DNA from: Palaemon carinicauda
Lineage: Eukaryota > Arthropoda > Malacostraca > Decapoda > Palaemonidae
DNA length: 64,000 bases
Assembly (NCBI RefSeq): GCF_036898095.1
Contig: NC_090751.1
Span: 85,665,628-85,729,627 of the forward strand
Reading direction: 5' to 3'
The notes beneath the pieces are model-generated. The model was not told where the DNA came from. It did no database searches and worked only from the letters and a program-made list of their open reading frames with translations. A program made the position numbers and the translations under genes. Positions 34,052 to 45,801 of this stretch are shown piece by piece (within the stretch, counting starts at the first letter, position 1; every line of letters starts with the position of its first letter).

Positions 34052-34950
34052 CTCAAATAGCTGACTTTCTCTTATACCTGAGAAAAGGACGATCCCTTTC
34101 AGCTCCCACTATCAAGGGCTACAGAAGCATGTTGGCATCGGTCTTCCGGCATAGAGGCTTAGATCTTTCCAACAATAAAGATCTTCAGGACCTCCTTAAG
34201 TCTTTTGAGACCACGAAGGAGCGTCGTTTGGTTACACCTGGTTGGAATTTAGACGTGGTACTAAGATTCCTCATGTCAGACAGGTTTGAGCCGCTACAAT
34301 CAGCCTCCCTGAAAGATCTCACTTTAAAGACACTTTTCCTGGTATGCTTAGCCACAGCTAAAAGAGTCAGTGAGATTCATGCCTTCAGCAAGAACATCGG
34401 ATTTTCGTCAGAAAAAGCTACATGTTCGCTACAACTTGGTTTTCTAGCCAAAAATGAGCTGCCTTCTCGACCTTGGCCGAAATCGTTCGATATTCCCAGC
34501 TTATCGAATATGGTAGGCAATGAACTAGAAAGAGTCTTATGCCCTGTGAGAGCTCTTAAGTTCTATTTAAAGCGAACTAAACCTTTACGAGGCCAATCTG
34601 AAGCTTTATGGTGTTCAGTTAAGAAACCATCTTTGCCTATGTCAAAGAATGCTTTATCCTACTTTATCAGACTGTTAATACGAGAAGCTCATTCCCATCT
34701 GAGTGAGGAAGACCAAGCATTACTGAAGGTGAGGACACACGAAGTTAGAGCTGTCGCAACTTCCGTGGCCTTTAAGCAAAATAGATCTCTGCGAAGTATA
34801 ATGGACGCAACCTACTGGAGAAGCAAGTCAGTGTTTGCGTCTTTTTATCTAAAGGATGTCCAGTCTCTTTACGAGGACTGCTACACACTGGGACCATTCG
34901 TAGCAGCGAGTGCAGTAGTGGGTGAGGGCTCAACCACTACAATTCCCTAA
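32302..34950 (+). CDS. Tyrosine recombinase of DIRS-B (overlapping frame)
   Basis: An 882-residue open frame. The recognisable recombinase occupies only the last 360 residues (from about 33870), so the true start is unknown. Core: CLQTIERLSRARGFSKEAAS, SAPTIKGYRSMLASVFRHRG, then box 1 ATAKRVSEI with Arg 688. Box 2 is RTHEVRAVATSVAF with His 813 and Arg 816. The catalytic Tyr 849 is in FASFYLKDV. The R-H-R-Y set is complete. It integrates the circular DNA intermediate without target duplication. It overlaps the RT/methyltransferase frame by 1.75 kb. The overlapped frame is also open in DIRS-A (11842-11411) and DIRS-C (61355-61747), so upstream coding may be real. Confidence 0.88.
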   Translation: MEAGARRQCSECLCHKADVLHGDHKVSLSSGQKGRLDGLIRPKGRLLPRPHPPGLPTFSEIRFRKGGLPVSSPVLWPKHSSSCVYEADEECSQIPPFIGHPSLPLFGRLASQSLFQSSLSEGSKVDSRSDQGIGSPCQYGKVTTGPIPNYCVFRDGDSQSSFSGFSVGPQNKPSPVMHPEHAEEGTLLSQAVDESGRDAIIPGTICVIRKTTPPSSSIPSSISLEKGQDARSGLDPHFREDEVLPDLVEGQYQPKRGSSPGCSDSQPRSLLGRIGRRLGRDIRRSGMFGTVELESKDHAYQLQGAAGSTSGLEKLQVSPSRQSGGSELGQHHCLGVHLQARRDPLTDVVRDRKGPAHLVKRSKHITSNEVHPRQLECHGRLSQSEGASNSNGMDPPQGCMQETLGHLGPTNHRSLCNLADQEAPNILLTSPRPSSNTYRCLSPRLVTSRSIRIPTIQDCQQGTAEVRLSRRDKVDASCSPLACERMVHRGTSMASRRSQKSSSKGGPSTSATRKEGTPKPPRSSSDCLQTIERLSRARGFSKEAASAIARARRASTLRVYQSKSEIFRNWCKSVSVSSTSTSVAQIADFLLYLRKGRSLSAPTIKGYRSMLASVFRHRGLDLSNNKDLQDLLKSFETTKERRLVTPGWNLDVVLRFLMSDRFEPLQSASLKDLTLKTLFLVCLATAKRVSEIHAFSKNIGFSSEKATCSLQLGFLAKNELPSRPWPKSFDIPSLSNMVGNELERVLCPVRALKFYLKRTKPLRGQSEALWCSVKKPSLPMSKNALSYFIRLLIREAHSHLSEEDQALLKVRTHEVRAVATSVAFKQNRSLRSIMDATYWRSKSVFASFYLKDVQSLYEDCYTLGPFVAASAVVGEGSTTTIP

Positions 34951-35352
34951 TTCCATACCCTTTTAATCTTTCTCTTGAAATGTTTTTATTGTTGTTTTTT
35001 TGGGTTGTCCGGAAGGCTAAGAAGCCTTTCGCATCCTGGTTGATTTGGCGGGTGGTCAAAGTCATTTCTTGAGAGCGCCTAGATTAGGGGTTTTGATGAG
35101 GTCCTGTTGTATGGGTTGCAACCCTTGATACTTCAGATCCTAGGGGTCGATCAGCATCCTAAGAGGATCGCGAGGCTCCGTAAGGAAGACGTACTTAAAA
35201 GGCAGAGTAATTGTTCAAGTCGACTTCCTTACCAGGTACCTATTTATTTTGTTTTTGTTATTTTGATAACTTCTAAAATGAAAAAAAAACTCTTAGCTCA
35301 TAAAAGTGTAAACATATATTGCTGGTCTCTACCCACCCCCCTGGGTGTGAAT
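34951..35352 (+). other. 3' untranslated segment of DIRS-B
   Basis: Conserved with DIRS-A and DIRS-C despite lacking coding capacity. Includes a stem-loop AAGGCT-AAGA-AGCCTT (35013-35028), GGCGGGTGGTCAAAGTCATT and GATGAGGTCCTGTTGTATGG. Likely contains replication or transcript-end signals, which is inference. Confidence 0.6.
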
Positions 35353-35442
35353 CAGCTATATAATCACCGGCTAAGTTAAATATTGAAAAATGTTATTTTG
35401 ATTATAAAATAAATTTTTGAATATACTTACCCGGTGATTATA
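35353..35442 (+). repeat. Internal complementary region of DIRS-B
   Basis: The first half (CACCGGCTAAGTTAAATATT then GAAAA) is the complement of the left tip at 29173-29205. The second half (ATGTTATTTTGATTATAAAA onward) is the complement of the right tip at 35633-35684. The junction is a shared run of A. This identifies both element ends. Confidence 0.85.
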
Positions 35443-35684
35443 AATTAAATGACCCTCCCTTCCTCCCCAATAGAGACGCAGTGGGACGAGGAGAAAATTG
35501 AGTCTTTGTTTACATTGAGAACTGGGTATCTGGTCGACAGATGGCGCTGTTGGGCACACCTGGAACCTGTGTAGCGATCGCTGGCGAGTTTTTACCGTAG
35601 AGTTGTCTGTCGAGCAAGAGAGTTGCAGCTATATAATCACCGGGTAAGTATATTCAAAAATTTATTTTATAATCAAAATAACAT
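35443..35684 (+). repeat. Right inverted terminal repeat of DIRS-B
   Basis: Reverse complement of the left repeat over about 165 bp, with AGCGATCGCT at 35573-35582. The outer tip contains CCGGGTAAGTATATTC, an excellent splice-donor consensus at 35644-35651, in the UBE4A sense direction. Confidence 0.85.
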
Positions 35685-35784
35685 ATTATTGTAAAAATCA
35701 CCAATCCATACTTTTAGTATGCTAAAAGTAAACGAAATGTAGCTATGCTATTATTATATGAAATATTTTTAACTTTTTTTGCAG

Positions 35785-35909
35785 TCTTGCAAGATGTCAG
35801 AGAATCTACAGAATAACCCTTTTGCTGCCCTGTTCAGTTCTGTTAAGGAGGCTGAAGTTTTTATGAAGACAACTCAGCCTGATAAACCGGAGCACCAAGA
35901 AATTACAAG
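35785..35909 (+). CDS. UBE4A: UBE4A exon with start codon (residues 1-38)
   Basis: The acceptor TTTTTTTGCAG ends at 35784. Nine untranslated bases precede ATG 35794, so at least one untranslated exon lies upstream. It encodes MSENLQNNPFAALFSSVKEA and onward. The donor AAG-GTAATT is at 35910. The intron interrupts an Arg codon (AG|A). DIRS-B ends only 100 bp before the acceptor, leaving little host sequence for branch point and pyrimidine tract. Confidence 0.93.
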
Positions 35910-38900
35910 GTAATTTTCAGTACATCTGAAAAAGGACTTCTATTTAGCATAGTATTATAAACAAGTGTTAGATTAGTTGTATGATTATATTTCACTTATG
36001 CATGTTATGTTGCAATCTGATAGCCTATTGTTAAGGTTTGTTTTACAGTTTCAAATGTCATTAAGAACTTTATAAATACTGAACAGTATGCATATAGTAG
36101 ACAAACTTAATTATTCCATAAATGCACAAAAGGTATAACTGGCTGAGTGTCAAATCTGCACAATAGATTAGATGCTGTAGCAAATAATTGTTTCATAAAA
36201 GGCCATCTTTTGTTTAATTACTTTATCAGGAAATACCATCATTTGTTTCTTTTCATGGAAATGTTAAATCAAAGACAACCTGTCTAATTGTAGGACTCCT
36301 CTAGATATTTTTCCCCATCTTTGAATAAGATTGTTTAACTTTTATAATTATGCTTTTCTTCATTGACCTCTAAGTTATATCATGTGCCACATTACTGAAA
36401 AATACTTATGCTGAGCGGTAATATTACAACTAAGGGTATCTGCACTATGGCTTTCCAGCCTTGAGATGAGTTCTCTTGCATGCAGCACTCTTTCTTTGTC
36501 TTATTTGTTGATTTTGAATAATGTTTATTGTTTATATAAGAGATTGATTATTTTAATTAATCTTCCCTAATAGTCTTATACAGTACATGCTTCAACTGTG
36601 AGCTTAATGATAAGAAATAGCAAATAATTAAGTTTTCCTTGGTATTTACACATCCTTACCACCAGATTTCTGAACTGTAATTATCATTTGCTTATAACCT
36701 TAATCACTTTTCTTCTTGTTGCCATCAGGTAACAAATGGTTAACAGGTCTAAGATAGTTAGTGATTAGATGAAAATTTGTTTAGAGCTACCATGTAAAAT
36801 ACCTTTGCTATTTTTTGTTTGTTTGCCAAAGTTTTCAGAAGTTATGTTATGCTTCTCTTATTGTCCTGAAGTGAGGTTTGTTTATGTACATATACAAACT
36901 TTTCATCCTTTAGAATAGGGAACATATTCTTTAGTGGAGATGGAACGGCTATTGAATTCGTTAGCGAAATAGTTAACGACATGTGGGGAGCGCTGGCGAG
37001 TAACCCTACCTCTCCACCTGTTAGAAAGCACTTCACTTTTGTCTTTAGCTGCAATGGTTAGGGACATACTGTTGTCCCCTTACCAGTGAATGCTTGCTGT
37101 ACATGTGAATTATGGATGTGAAACAAGAAATTTGTAAGTACAGGAAAAAGGTGGGCGTTGCAACCAGATAATTGCTAAACCGGCTGTAGATCCACACTCA
37201 GGGCACGATTGTTCGCAATCTTTCCCATGTGCTGAGTGTAGGTTGTGGCCTCCTGTGTAGTGGTAGGCATATGCCTTAAAGGCAAGGAAGAGAGCTATGG
37301 CTTTTCCTGGGTCTATCTTAGCAATGCCCAAGAAGATACCGAAGAAGTCTTCCGCCTCTTCCATCCTCTCATTGGGTGTGTCTGCTATTGCCACTTCTGA
37401 GCGTGCACCCTTGGCCGAGTCTCCAGTGAGTATGCGTCAGGAACAGGGAGCCTTCAGTGCTTTGTCAGCAGGCTTTTCAGGTTCTGGTACCATGTGGGGT
37501 TCTCCCCGTGTTCACCGCACCCCATTGAAAGATTGAGGCTTTTCTCCCATTGCTGACAATGATTTTGATATAAGGAAGTCTTGACACTTGTTAGGTCTTT
37601 CAGGTAGGTCCTCTGTGACCTTGTTTGGGAAGCTGGTAGTTGAGGTTGCTTCATCCCCAGTGTCCCCTGTGCCAGTGTCTCTCATGGTGATACCAGTGGG
37701 GAAAAGCATGGTTGGTGTGTCCCCAGTATCAATGGCCCCAGTGATGTCCCCAGTAAGCAGGGCAGGGACTTAATCAACGCAAGCTGATGACTTGCGCCTA
37801 CTGGGAATTCTTTGTTCATGTGTAATAATTACAAATTCCAATATCCATCGCGAATGGTTTTCACATGATTTCATGCTCCTCTTGGAGGACATCCCGCTAA
37901 CCCATTCAGTGGTGGTGAAATTCCTTTGTGACAGTTACCACCTTCCTTTCATCAGCTCTCATTCTGTTACTCCTTTCCACCCTTTTGCCTGATACTGTAC
38001 ATCAATTAATCTACAGACTTCACAATCTTGAATGCCAAGCTAACCCTGGTGGCTCCCAAGTGGTCATATGATGTATTGTTTCTGGACTTGCTGATGTTCT
38101 TAGTTGCGGTACCAGTAGAACTGCCCCCAATGGCCCAACTTTCTCTATCAGCCTCATCTGCAGAAATTCCACAACTCAGTGGCCTCCTTATCACTTCATG
38201 GGTAGAGACTATCCAGGATCTCCTCCGATTGAAAGGCTTTTCATAAGGCACTGCACAGATGTCTAGATATTGCTGTAAAGTGAGCCAACTTCTGTGATTG
38301 GTGTTGTAGATGGGATACTTCTCCAGTTGGAGCCTCTCTATAATTAATTGCAGATTACCTTGTCTACCTTTCCTGTGACAAGCTCCTTTGTCTTTGCTGT
38401 AAAAGGTTATCGTTCAGCCCTAAGACAAGTTTCAAACTGAAAGGTCTGGATCTCTCCTCATTGTGGGAGTTGTCCATGCTTATGACAAGTGTTGCGTAGT
38501 CCTATCCTCCCAGAGAACTCTGACCCCCAGCTGGGGATGTTACGAAGGTTCTCAGCTCTTAAATGTGCACTGTATGAGCCATTAGGAAGCGCATCTGATA
38601 GGTGTTTGAAACTTAAGACTGTTTTCTTACTGTCTTTAAGCTCAGCAAAGAGAGTAGGCGAGTTGCATAGCATCACTAAAGCCATTAGTCAATCCAATGG
38701 ATAGGAGAACATCCTGATAAACTTCATTTTGAGTTGCGGCTAAGACTCAAAACCCTGCCATCCACGACCCTAGGTTTGAGTCATCCATCTCGTCTCTTTT
38801 AGACGTGACTAGTGATTGGGATGTTCTACTGCTGTGTCTTGTGAGGGTGCTATGGCACTACTTTATGGGAATCCAGTGCTTCAGACCAGAGCATAAGAGG

Positions 38901-41281
38901 TTGTTTCCGAGCATCGGAAGAGTTAAGAAGCTGATCTCCATGAGCACAGTCTCTTTCTAGTTTTGTGAGACTATTAAGTGCATGTACTCTGCTTCTTGGG
39001 AACCCTAGAGTGGTCCATCTAAAGCACAAGCTTACAAAATCGCAAGAGAATCTGCCCCTGGCATAAGTGCTGAATGCAGGAGTTTGGGATGCTAGACAAC
39101 CTTCACAGTTCACTACTTATGGCCACAAGTCCCTGGACACATTCTCTTTTGGGCTATGGTTGTTGCTTAACAGGTTGTGCAGTGATCTTGGCTCCCTCAC
39201 AGGACAAGAAGCATCTCGTTTTAGATAACGGTTGCGACATAAGTCCACGAATGGAAGGTAAGAATGTCTGGCTTTTTTTCTTTCCTTTACATTTTATATG
39301 TATTGCAGTATCTCCCCCCTCCTTCTGTATGAGGGAAATGATGAATAGAATGTATGTCTACCCATTTCTCACATAATGTCTACCTTCAGATAGTCTTATC
39401 CGGAAGGATACAGATCCTTCCTAGACAATCCATTGTTCTTCCTAGACCGTCTGCTAGTCCCCAGTACAGTATATTCTTTTTAGACCATCCACGAGGCCCT
39501 AGTGGAGGCCTAGCCTAACACCTGTGACATTTCTATGTTCAGTTAATTAGGAACTTGACAGGAGTCAGTTTTGTTTCTTATTTTATAGAACCAAAGTACA
39601 TTCACAATTCCTGGGCATTAAACCAGCCAGTTGGGTTACATGGAGTTCTGATCTTTAAGTACAGTATGAGTCTCTTATTAAAAGCCGAAGATTTGTATTA
39701 TGTGTTGGAACAAATCACAAAATTTTTAATCAATTTGTATTTTTCTTAACCATACAAACCTGAGACTTTTAAGTTATACTGCTCTCCTCAATCACCAAAA
39801 AGGTCCTAGGTCACAGATCATAGTAAAGGTACCTCTTTAAGCTTAACAGCCATTCCAGGTTGGCTGAAGTCATACTCCTGTCAAAGGTCTTAGGTTTGTA
39901 TGGATAGGAAAAATACAAATTTAATTTTTTTTTCAATAAGTCCTACCCAACATTCACTGTGTTATATATTTTGCAAGCACAGCTTTGTTAACAAATTAAG
40001 AAATTAGAGGACTGGTAGTGGGTGTGTATAATTAGCCCTCCTATTTTGTAAAATACTTTGAGTACTATTATTATACTTATGGCCGCTTTCTTGACTCCCT
40101 CACTGTATCAAGATTTCAGTATTGAATTTCATCTGATTGGGATACCTTTGTCAAAATTACTTTTTTCTATTACCATAAGCTAGCTTTGTAGAAAAATGAT
40201 TTTCCATGCCTATTAATTCCTATATGTTATACACATTGTACTTAGAATAATTTGATTTCATCTTGGCAGAGACAACAATGAAGCTGTAACTCTTCTTTTG
40301 GAAAAATTACTACTCTTAACTACAAGAGAGATACCACACAAAAGTGTTCGTGTTCTTCTCAAAGATGGTGGACCGCTGAATGAAGAGACGTTCCCCTTAC
40401 TGCTGTTTGATCGGCTATTGTTAGAATCTCCAGAAACTTGTTTAATTGGCAGCAGTCATGGAGATGCTGCTTCCGCAGAAGCTAGTCGAACACAAGTTAT
40501 AGTGTATTTAAATGAAATCTACAGAAGATGCTTTGCTGAAAGAGATAGCCCTTTCTCATGTGTTATAGAAAAGGTTTGTTCTTTTTTTTTTTTCTAAATT
40601 TAATTTCTGATTTGAAGGTTAAAACTAATGGTTCCATCATCTTGCAGAGGGATAATATTTACATAAAACATAACTGAACTGATTGTGTCTTCATGTATTC
40701 CTTTATAATATGTTTTTTTTTTTCATGAGTCAGAGTTTATTTATGTACAAAAGATATTTACATCTTTTTGCTTTGCTAGTAGAATTTCTATGAATATTCA
40801 TGTCTTTGTATGAAGGTACAAACATGTGATTTACTTGAGCCAAGATTTGAAACAATGTCACTTGATGGGATTTTGCTATTACTGTACAGTGTACATCTTG
40901 TGCATCAAAATTTATCATTTGATTATTTGAACTTCTCCTTCTTATATCTTTTATAACTTGTCAGCTCCTTTTTAGTGCACCACAGCTCAATCATAAGTAG
41001 TGATCATGTTCAATCAGGCCAAGGATTTTGCATTGTTACCATCTTCACATGACTGAATAAGACTGCTATTATCTAGCATGACCTGGGCTATTGTGCATGG
41101 GCAGCCCACAATCCATCTTCACATTGCTATGGTTTGATTATTTCTATAAGCCTTCCCTGATGTTTATATTACTTTGTGCTTCAAAGCTGATTTAATATTG
41201 ACATTACCCCAAAAATCTTAGAATTTCCTGTTTTCTTTCCATCAAGGTGACATCTGGTGGGTAAGTGTAACTCAGATCAGT

Positions 41282-41340
<59 letters not shown>

Positions 41341-44300
41341 TTTTGGAAATCAGAGATTTTCTATTTTTCAAGTGTTCACTTGAAGTAACTTATCACCCTA
41401 GTCCGGTTTCTCAAGATTAGGAGCTGACAAGTGAAGTAAAATAATTCAACAAGGTGTTTACAAGGCACTCATTATCAACCAATATATAACTGTTATTATG
41501 ATTACACCTTTTGATGGTGGTTATTTGCAATCTCTCCTGTCATTATTGAGTGTTTCCTATATGGTTTTTAATTTATTAAAGTATTAATTGGGGATATCTA
41601 ATGGAATTGCCATGTATGTTGGTGAAAGTAATTCATTTATTTGTGAAGGTGTTTATTTTGTTTTCAGGAATGTTATTACTTGTCCTCTGAGAAGTTCTGT
41701 TGAGTTAATAGCTGATAGCTTTGAGTCTTCATACATAAATAAATTCATATTTTGTATACACCTTTACCAATATTCCTTTGCATTTAGTTCATGGAAATCC
41801 ATAGATGACTGTGGATGAGTTTTATTTTTACGTATCTTTCACTATTTTCCAATACAATAACATAACTTCAAACCTTGGTGTTCAATATAATGTCCAGACC
41901 TGAAGTAGAGCTAGTTTTTAGGTATTCATGATTAACTGCATGTTAACTATAATAATGGCGTGAACATTTTACGGCTTAGGTAGAATAGAAAGAGAATTTT
42001 CTAAAATGATTTTGAATAAACTTTAGACTTCTTTTAGTTGCATTATGTCTCAAACGATAGGGAGCCCATTTCATTGTAGGTTTGAGACACGTGTGCTGCA
42101 TTATTTTTACAACAGTTAGTAGTTCTTCACCTGCTAACTGTTGCTAAAGATACATGTTTGGTAAAGTTATCTGAATAAATTGGTTAAGATAAGTTTTAAT
42201 GTTTATTGTTCTTGGTCCTCTCTAGATGTCTCCAAGACTTGAACATAAACAGTTGCCATATGTTATAGATCATTATTGTTAAATGATTAACACAAGTATA
42301 AGGAAATTTTCTCTTTCTGTTTCTGTTTATTGTTGAAAACATTTTCTTTCATAAAGCAATCTATAAAATTTTTCATTTTTTAACCTGGTCCTGAACTGTT
42401 AATTCTCCTTAAGTGTAAACAAAAGAGAATCTTAAATACAGGAGAATGAAATGTATTTTCTCTCTTGTAGTAATTTATAAAAGAAGAAATTTGCTTTACT
42501 CTATGACTGTTTGTTTTTGGAAGTAAAAACTTTAATTTGAATAATCTTCTCCTCCCCCATGCCTATGCAGTACTATATGCCTCAAGGTTGACACAGGTTT
42601 TTTACTTTGCACCCTATATTGCAGGGGCCGTGGACCCGATGGTATTGTTAAACCACTGGTGCACGATGTATAAGGAACTATACCTTCACCATTTACAAGG
42701 GTCTTTATAACTAAAAGCTCCAATGTGAGAATCCCTCTCAATCAACAACTTTAAAAATAGTCCAATTTGAATCTGGTTAACACATTGAATGAAATGTCTT
42801 ATTTAAATTTATACATCAAAATCTTTTATTCATGTACAGTATAGTTAGGAAAAATACAAATTATCTCCAAATTTGTGATTTTTGGGGGGTCACTTTATCT
42901 TTCTTTATTGCACAAGCACCATTTTGATTCTATTTTAAACTAACAGGAATAAATCAACAAGAAATACCATATATTTCAGATATTCCCTGATAATCCCCAA
43001 ATGTTTTAAAGAAAAAATGTATTATGAAGTAACAACACTATTATCGTGTATATACTGTAGTATGAAACTTTTTTCCAGCTCTCTCTCAATGTCTTTCAGC
43101 AACATGGCTCATGAAAAAATTATTCAGGATGATATTTTCCACAAAAAATGTCTTGGGTGTTTCAATTTTATTTTCCAAAATTTAATGTTACACTAACTTA
43201 AAGATCTTTTTTAAATACTAGTGCAATCATTACTGTAATTTTTTCTCTTTGAGTAAGTCATATTCTGAAATTGCATCTATTTCTTCCTATCCAGGTTAAA
43301 CATTGTGTTATAGAGAACATAACAACAGCATTGGAGCAATCAGAACTGTATGCGGGACAGGTACCTAATCAGCAGTTGTTAGAGATCCTTCACAAAGGAC
43401 TAGGAAAAGAAGCAGCCGAAGAAGATCTTGTCAGAAAACTTTTGGATGTTTTGGCAAATCAGCATCTCACTGTTCCAGATGCATTTATGCAACTCATTAA
43501 GGACCTCACCAAGGAGATGTCTCAGTGTTCTCTCATGCCTTATAATTATCAGGTTGTGGATGTCTTCGACTTTTACGCATCTGTACCGCTACTTGCCCCT
43601 CTCTTGACAAAACTTCCACAAGGTAAGTCATTGGGTATTTTTATGCACTGCAGCTTGATGTTCAGTGTTTGGTAGAAAGTAGCATTATGTCCCTTTGTGA
43701 TAATTGTCACATGCAATGAAAAATTCCCATAGAAACTGCTGTTTTACCAGAAGTAAAAGTAATATATGTTAGTGGAGTGAACAGACCAGGATGATCCTGC
43801 TATTGTTGAGACTGAGAATTCATTCTCAAGTAGGGTAACATTCACAACACTTTAGTCAATGTTAACCCTCCATTCCTAAAGGGAAGAAGGGTCAAGGGCA
43901 GAAGTAAGCAGACTCATTTCACATCCAACTCTGTAAAAGTGAATTCAGACAAAAGGTTCAGGTGGCTTTCTAATGCCTTAATTAAATGTGCATTACAGTG
44001 AACCCTCGCTACTTCGCGGTTCGACCATCGCGGATTCACCACTTCGCGGGTTTTTTCCATAACCCATATATATATACATATCGCGGATTTTCCGGAAATT
44101 TCGAAAATACCGCAATATCTGAAGACCCCAAATACGATATTTCGTTACCTGTAATTCCATTAATACTGTAATTAGTAATATCTGCTCTTACTGATTGTTC
44201 ATTGCATTACATATGACATATAATTAAGCACAGAAAGAAATAAAACACGAAAAGAGAATGTGATCATACGATAATTCAGTACTGTATACAGTACGTAGTA

Positions 44301-44609
44301 AAATTAAATCGAACATGAAACGCAAATCAGATGCAGTCATACCATATTAGAATGGTGTAAGGCTGCTGTTGGCTACTACTGTACATTACTACAAATGTAA
44401 TGGAAGTGCTTCTTTTCCATGAATCTTTTGTATGTATACGTACGTAGTACTGCATCCAATAATATTCTTTGTTGCAAAAATCACATTTCGAATAAGCGTA
44501 CGAGAGAGAGAGAGAGAGAGACACACACACACACATCCTACAACAAAAGCGTAAAATAGCGTAGGTAAAGCTATTATTATTATTATTGTTGTTGTTATTA
44601 AAATTATTA

Positions 44610-44646
<37 letters not shown>

Positions 44647-45729
44647 CATTATTATTATTATTATTATTATTATTACAGTATCATTATTTATTATTATTAC
44701 TGTACAGTATACTGTACGCAGGGTATCTTGTACTTTGAATTGGGTTGTGATTGGTTCAAGCGCTAATAGATGACGAATCAGAACCCAAGTTTTGTAATCT
44801 AGCCTCTGATTGGTGTTTTGACCGCTTCTCCAACCCGCAGCATCTCTTTCCGCGGTCACTTTGTCTCCCGCTGTATCGCTGTGTTGACGTTGTTAATTGT
44901 GAACTTTAATCTGTGCTGTGCGTGACTGTTTTAAGTTGAACTTTTTGTTGAACTTTCTGTTAAACCCTACTGTACAATGCCTCCCAAGCCTTCTGCTTCT
45001 ACTAAGGCTGGTAGTGAGCCTAAACAGCACCGAAAGATGATGACAATTGCTGAGAAGGTGACGCTTCTCGATACTATGTTAAAAGACAGTAGAAGTTACG
45101 CGGCTGCAGACCTCGAAGACCTGACGAAATCGGGCAGTGAAGACAGTGAAACACAGGAAGAGATCCAAGAAAATGTCGAAGAAACGGTCTTAACATTAGA
45201 ACGGCTTGCCAAGCTCTGCAAGCTTGCGAATGAGGTGAAAGAAATGTCGCAAGAGTGGGACGAGGATATGGTTCGTTCTGTACAATTCTGCACCAAGATC
45301 GATGAACACATGGCTCCCTACAGGATGCTCTTGCGAAAAAAGAAGCAGCGGCAGCAACTTCCGATCACAATGCCCTCAGAAGAAATTGAAGAAGTGTCTC
45401 AGGAAGAAGTTGAAGAGGTGTCCCAGGAAAAGACACCTCCGTCTGAAGAGACGTAAAATACTATTATTGGCTGCACAGTAGAAGACATCATCAGCTTCAT
45501 CATCATCATTTCTACTGTGCAGCAAATTCATCGCCATCATCATTCAAGTTTTTCTTGAACTTCTTTCGTGGTGAGTACAGTAACAATCTTTATTTTTTAC
45601 TTTAATATTCTAACATTTTAATATTTGTGCCTGTTTTATAGTTTAGTACTGTATGCATTAAGTTAAAGGGAAGGTTTTAAAAGCCTATCATATTTTTTTT
45701 GTTTAAAATTTACATTTACGTACGTAAAA

Positions 45730-45801
<72 letters not shown>

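Larger units (their letters stand above)
29173..35684 (+). mobile_element. DIRS-B: nearly intact DIRS-like retrotransposon
   Basis: The element has inverted terminal repeats (29173-29345 and about 35475-35684) with differing outer tips, and an internal complementary region (35353-35442) that joins complements of both tips. Between them are gag (two overlapping frames), RT-RNase H-methyltransferase-like polyprotein and tyrosine recombinase, the latter two in overlapping frames. Only one frameshift (gag) is evident across about 5.4 kb of coding sequence, making it the youngest copy here. It lies in the presumed 5' intron of UBE4A in the sense orientation, 100 bp before the first coding exon. 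Confidence 0.93.
37186..38760 (+). mobile_element. DIRS-E: internally deleted DIRS remnant in UBE4A intron 1
   Basis: A gag N-terminus (37186-37770) is followed directly by the end of the methyltransferase-like domain (38013-38130) and a recombinase (38150-38760). RT and RNase H are missing. Gag has VDPHSGHDCSQSFPCAECRL and ARKRAMAFPGS, matching the Cys-rich DPH...C...C...C..C arrangement of DIRS-B gag, although sequence is distant. Terminal repeats were not found. Same strand as UBE4A. Confidence 0.65.

Noticed and set aside
37110..37394. 94-residue minus-strand frame in intron 1
   Set aside because: The + strand of the same DNA has the DIRS gag Cys motif and Ser/Pro repeats, so this is its shadow.
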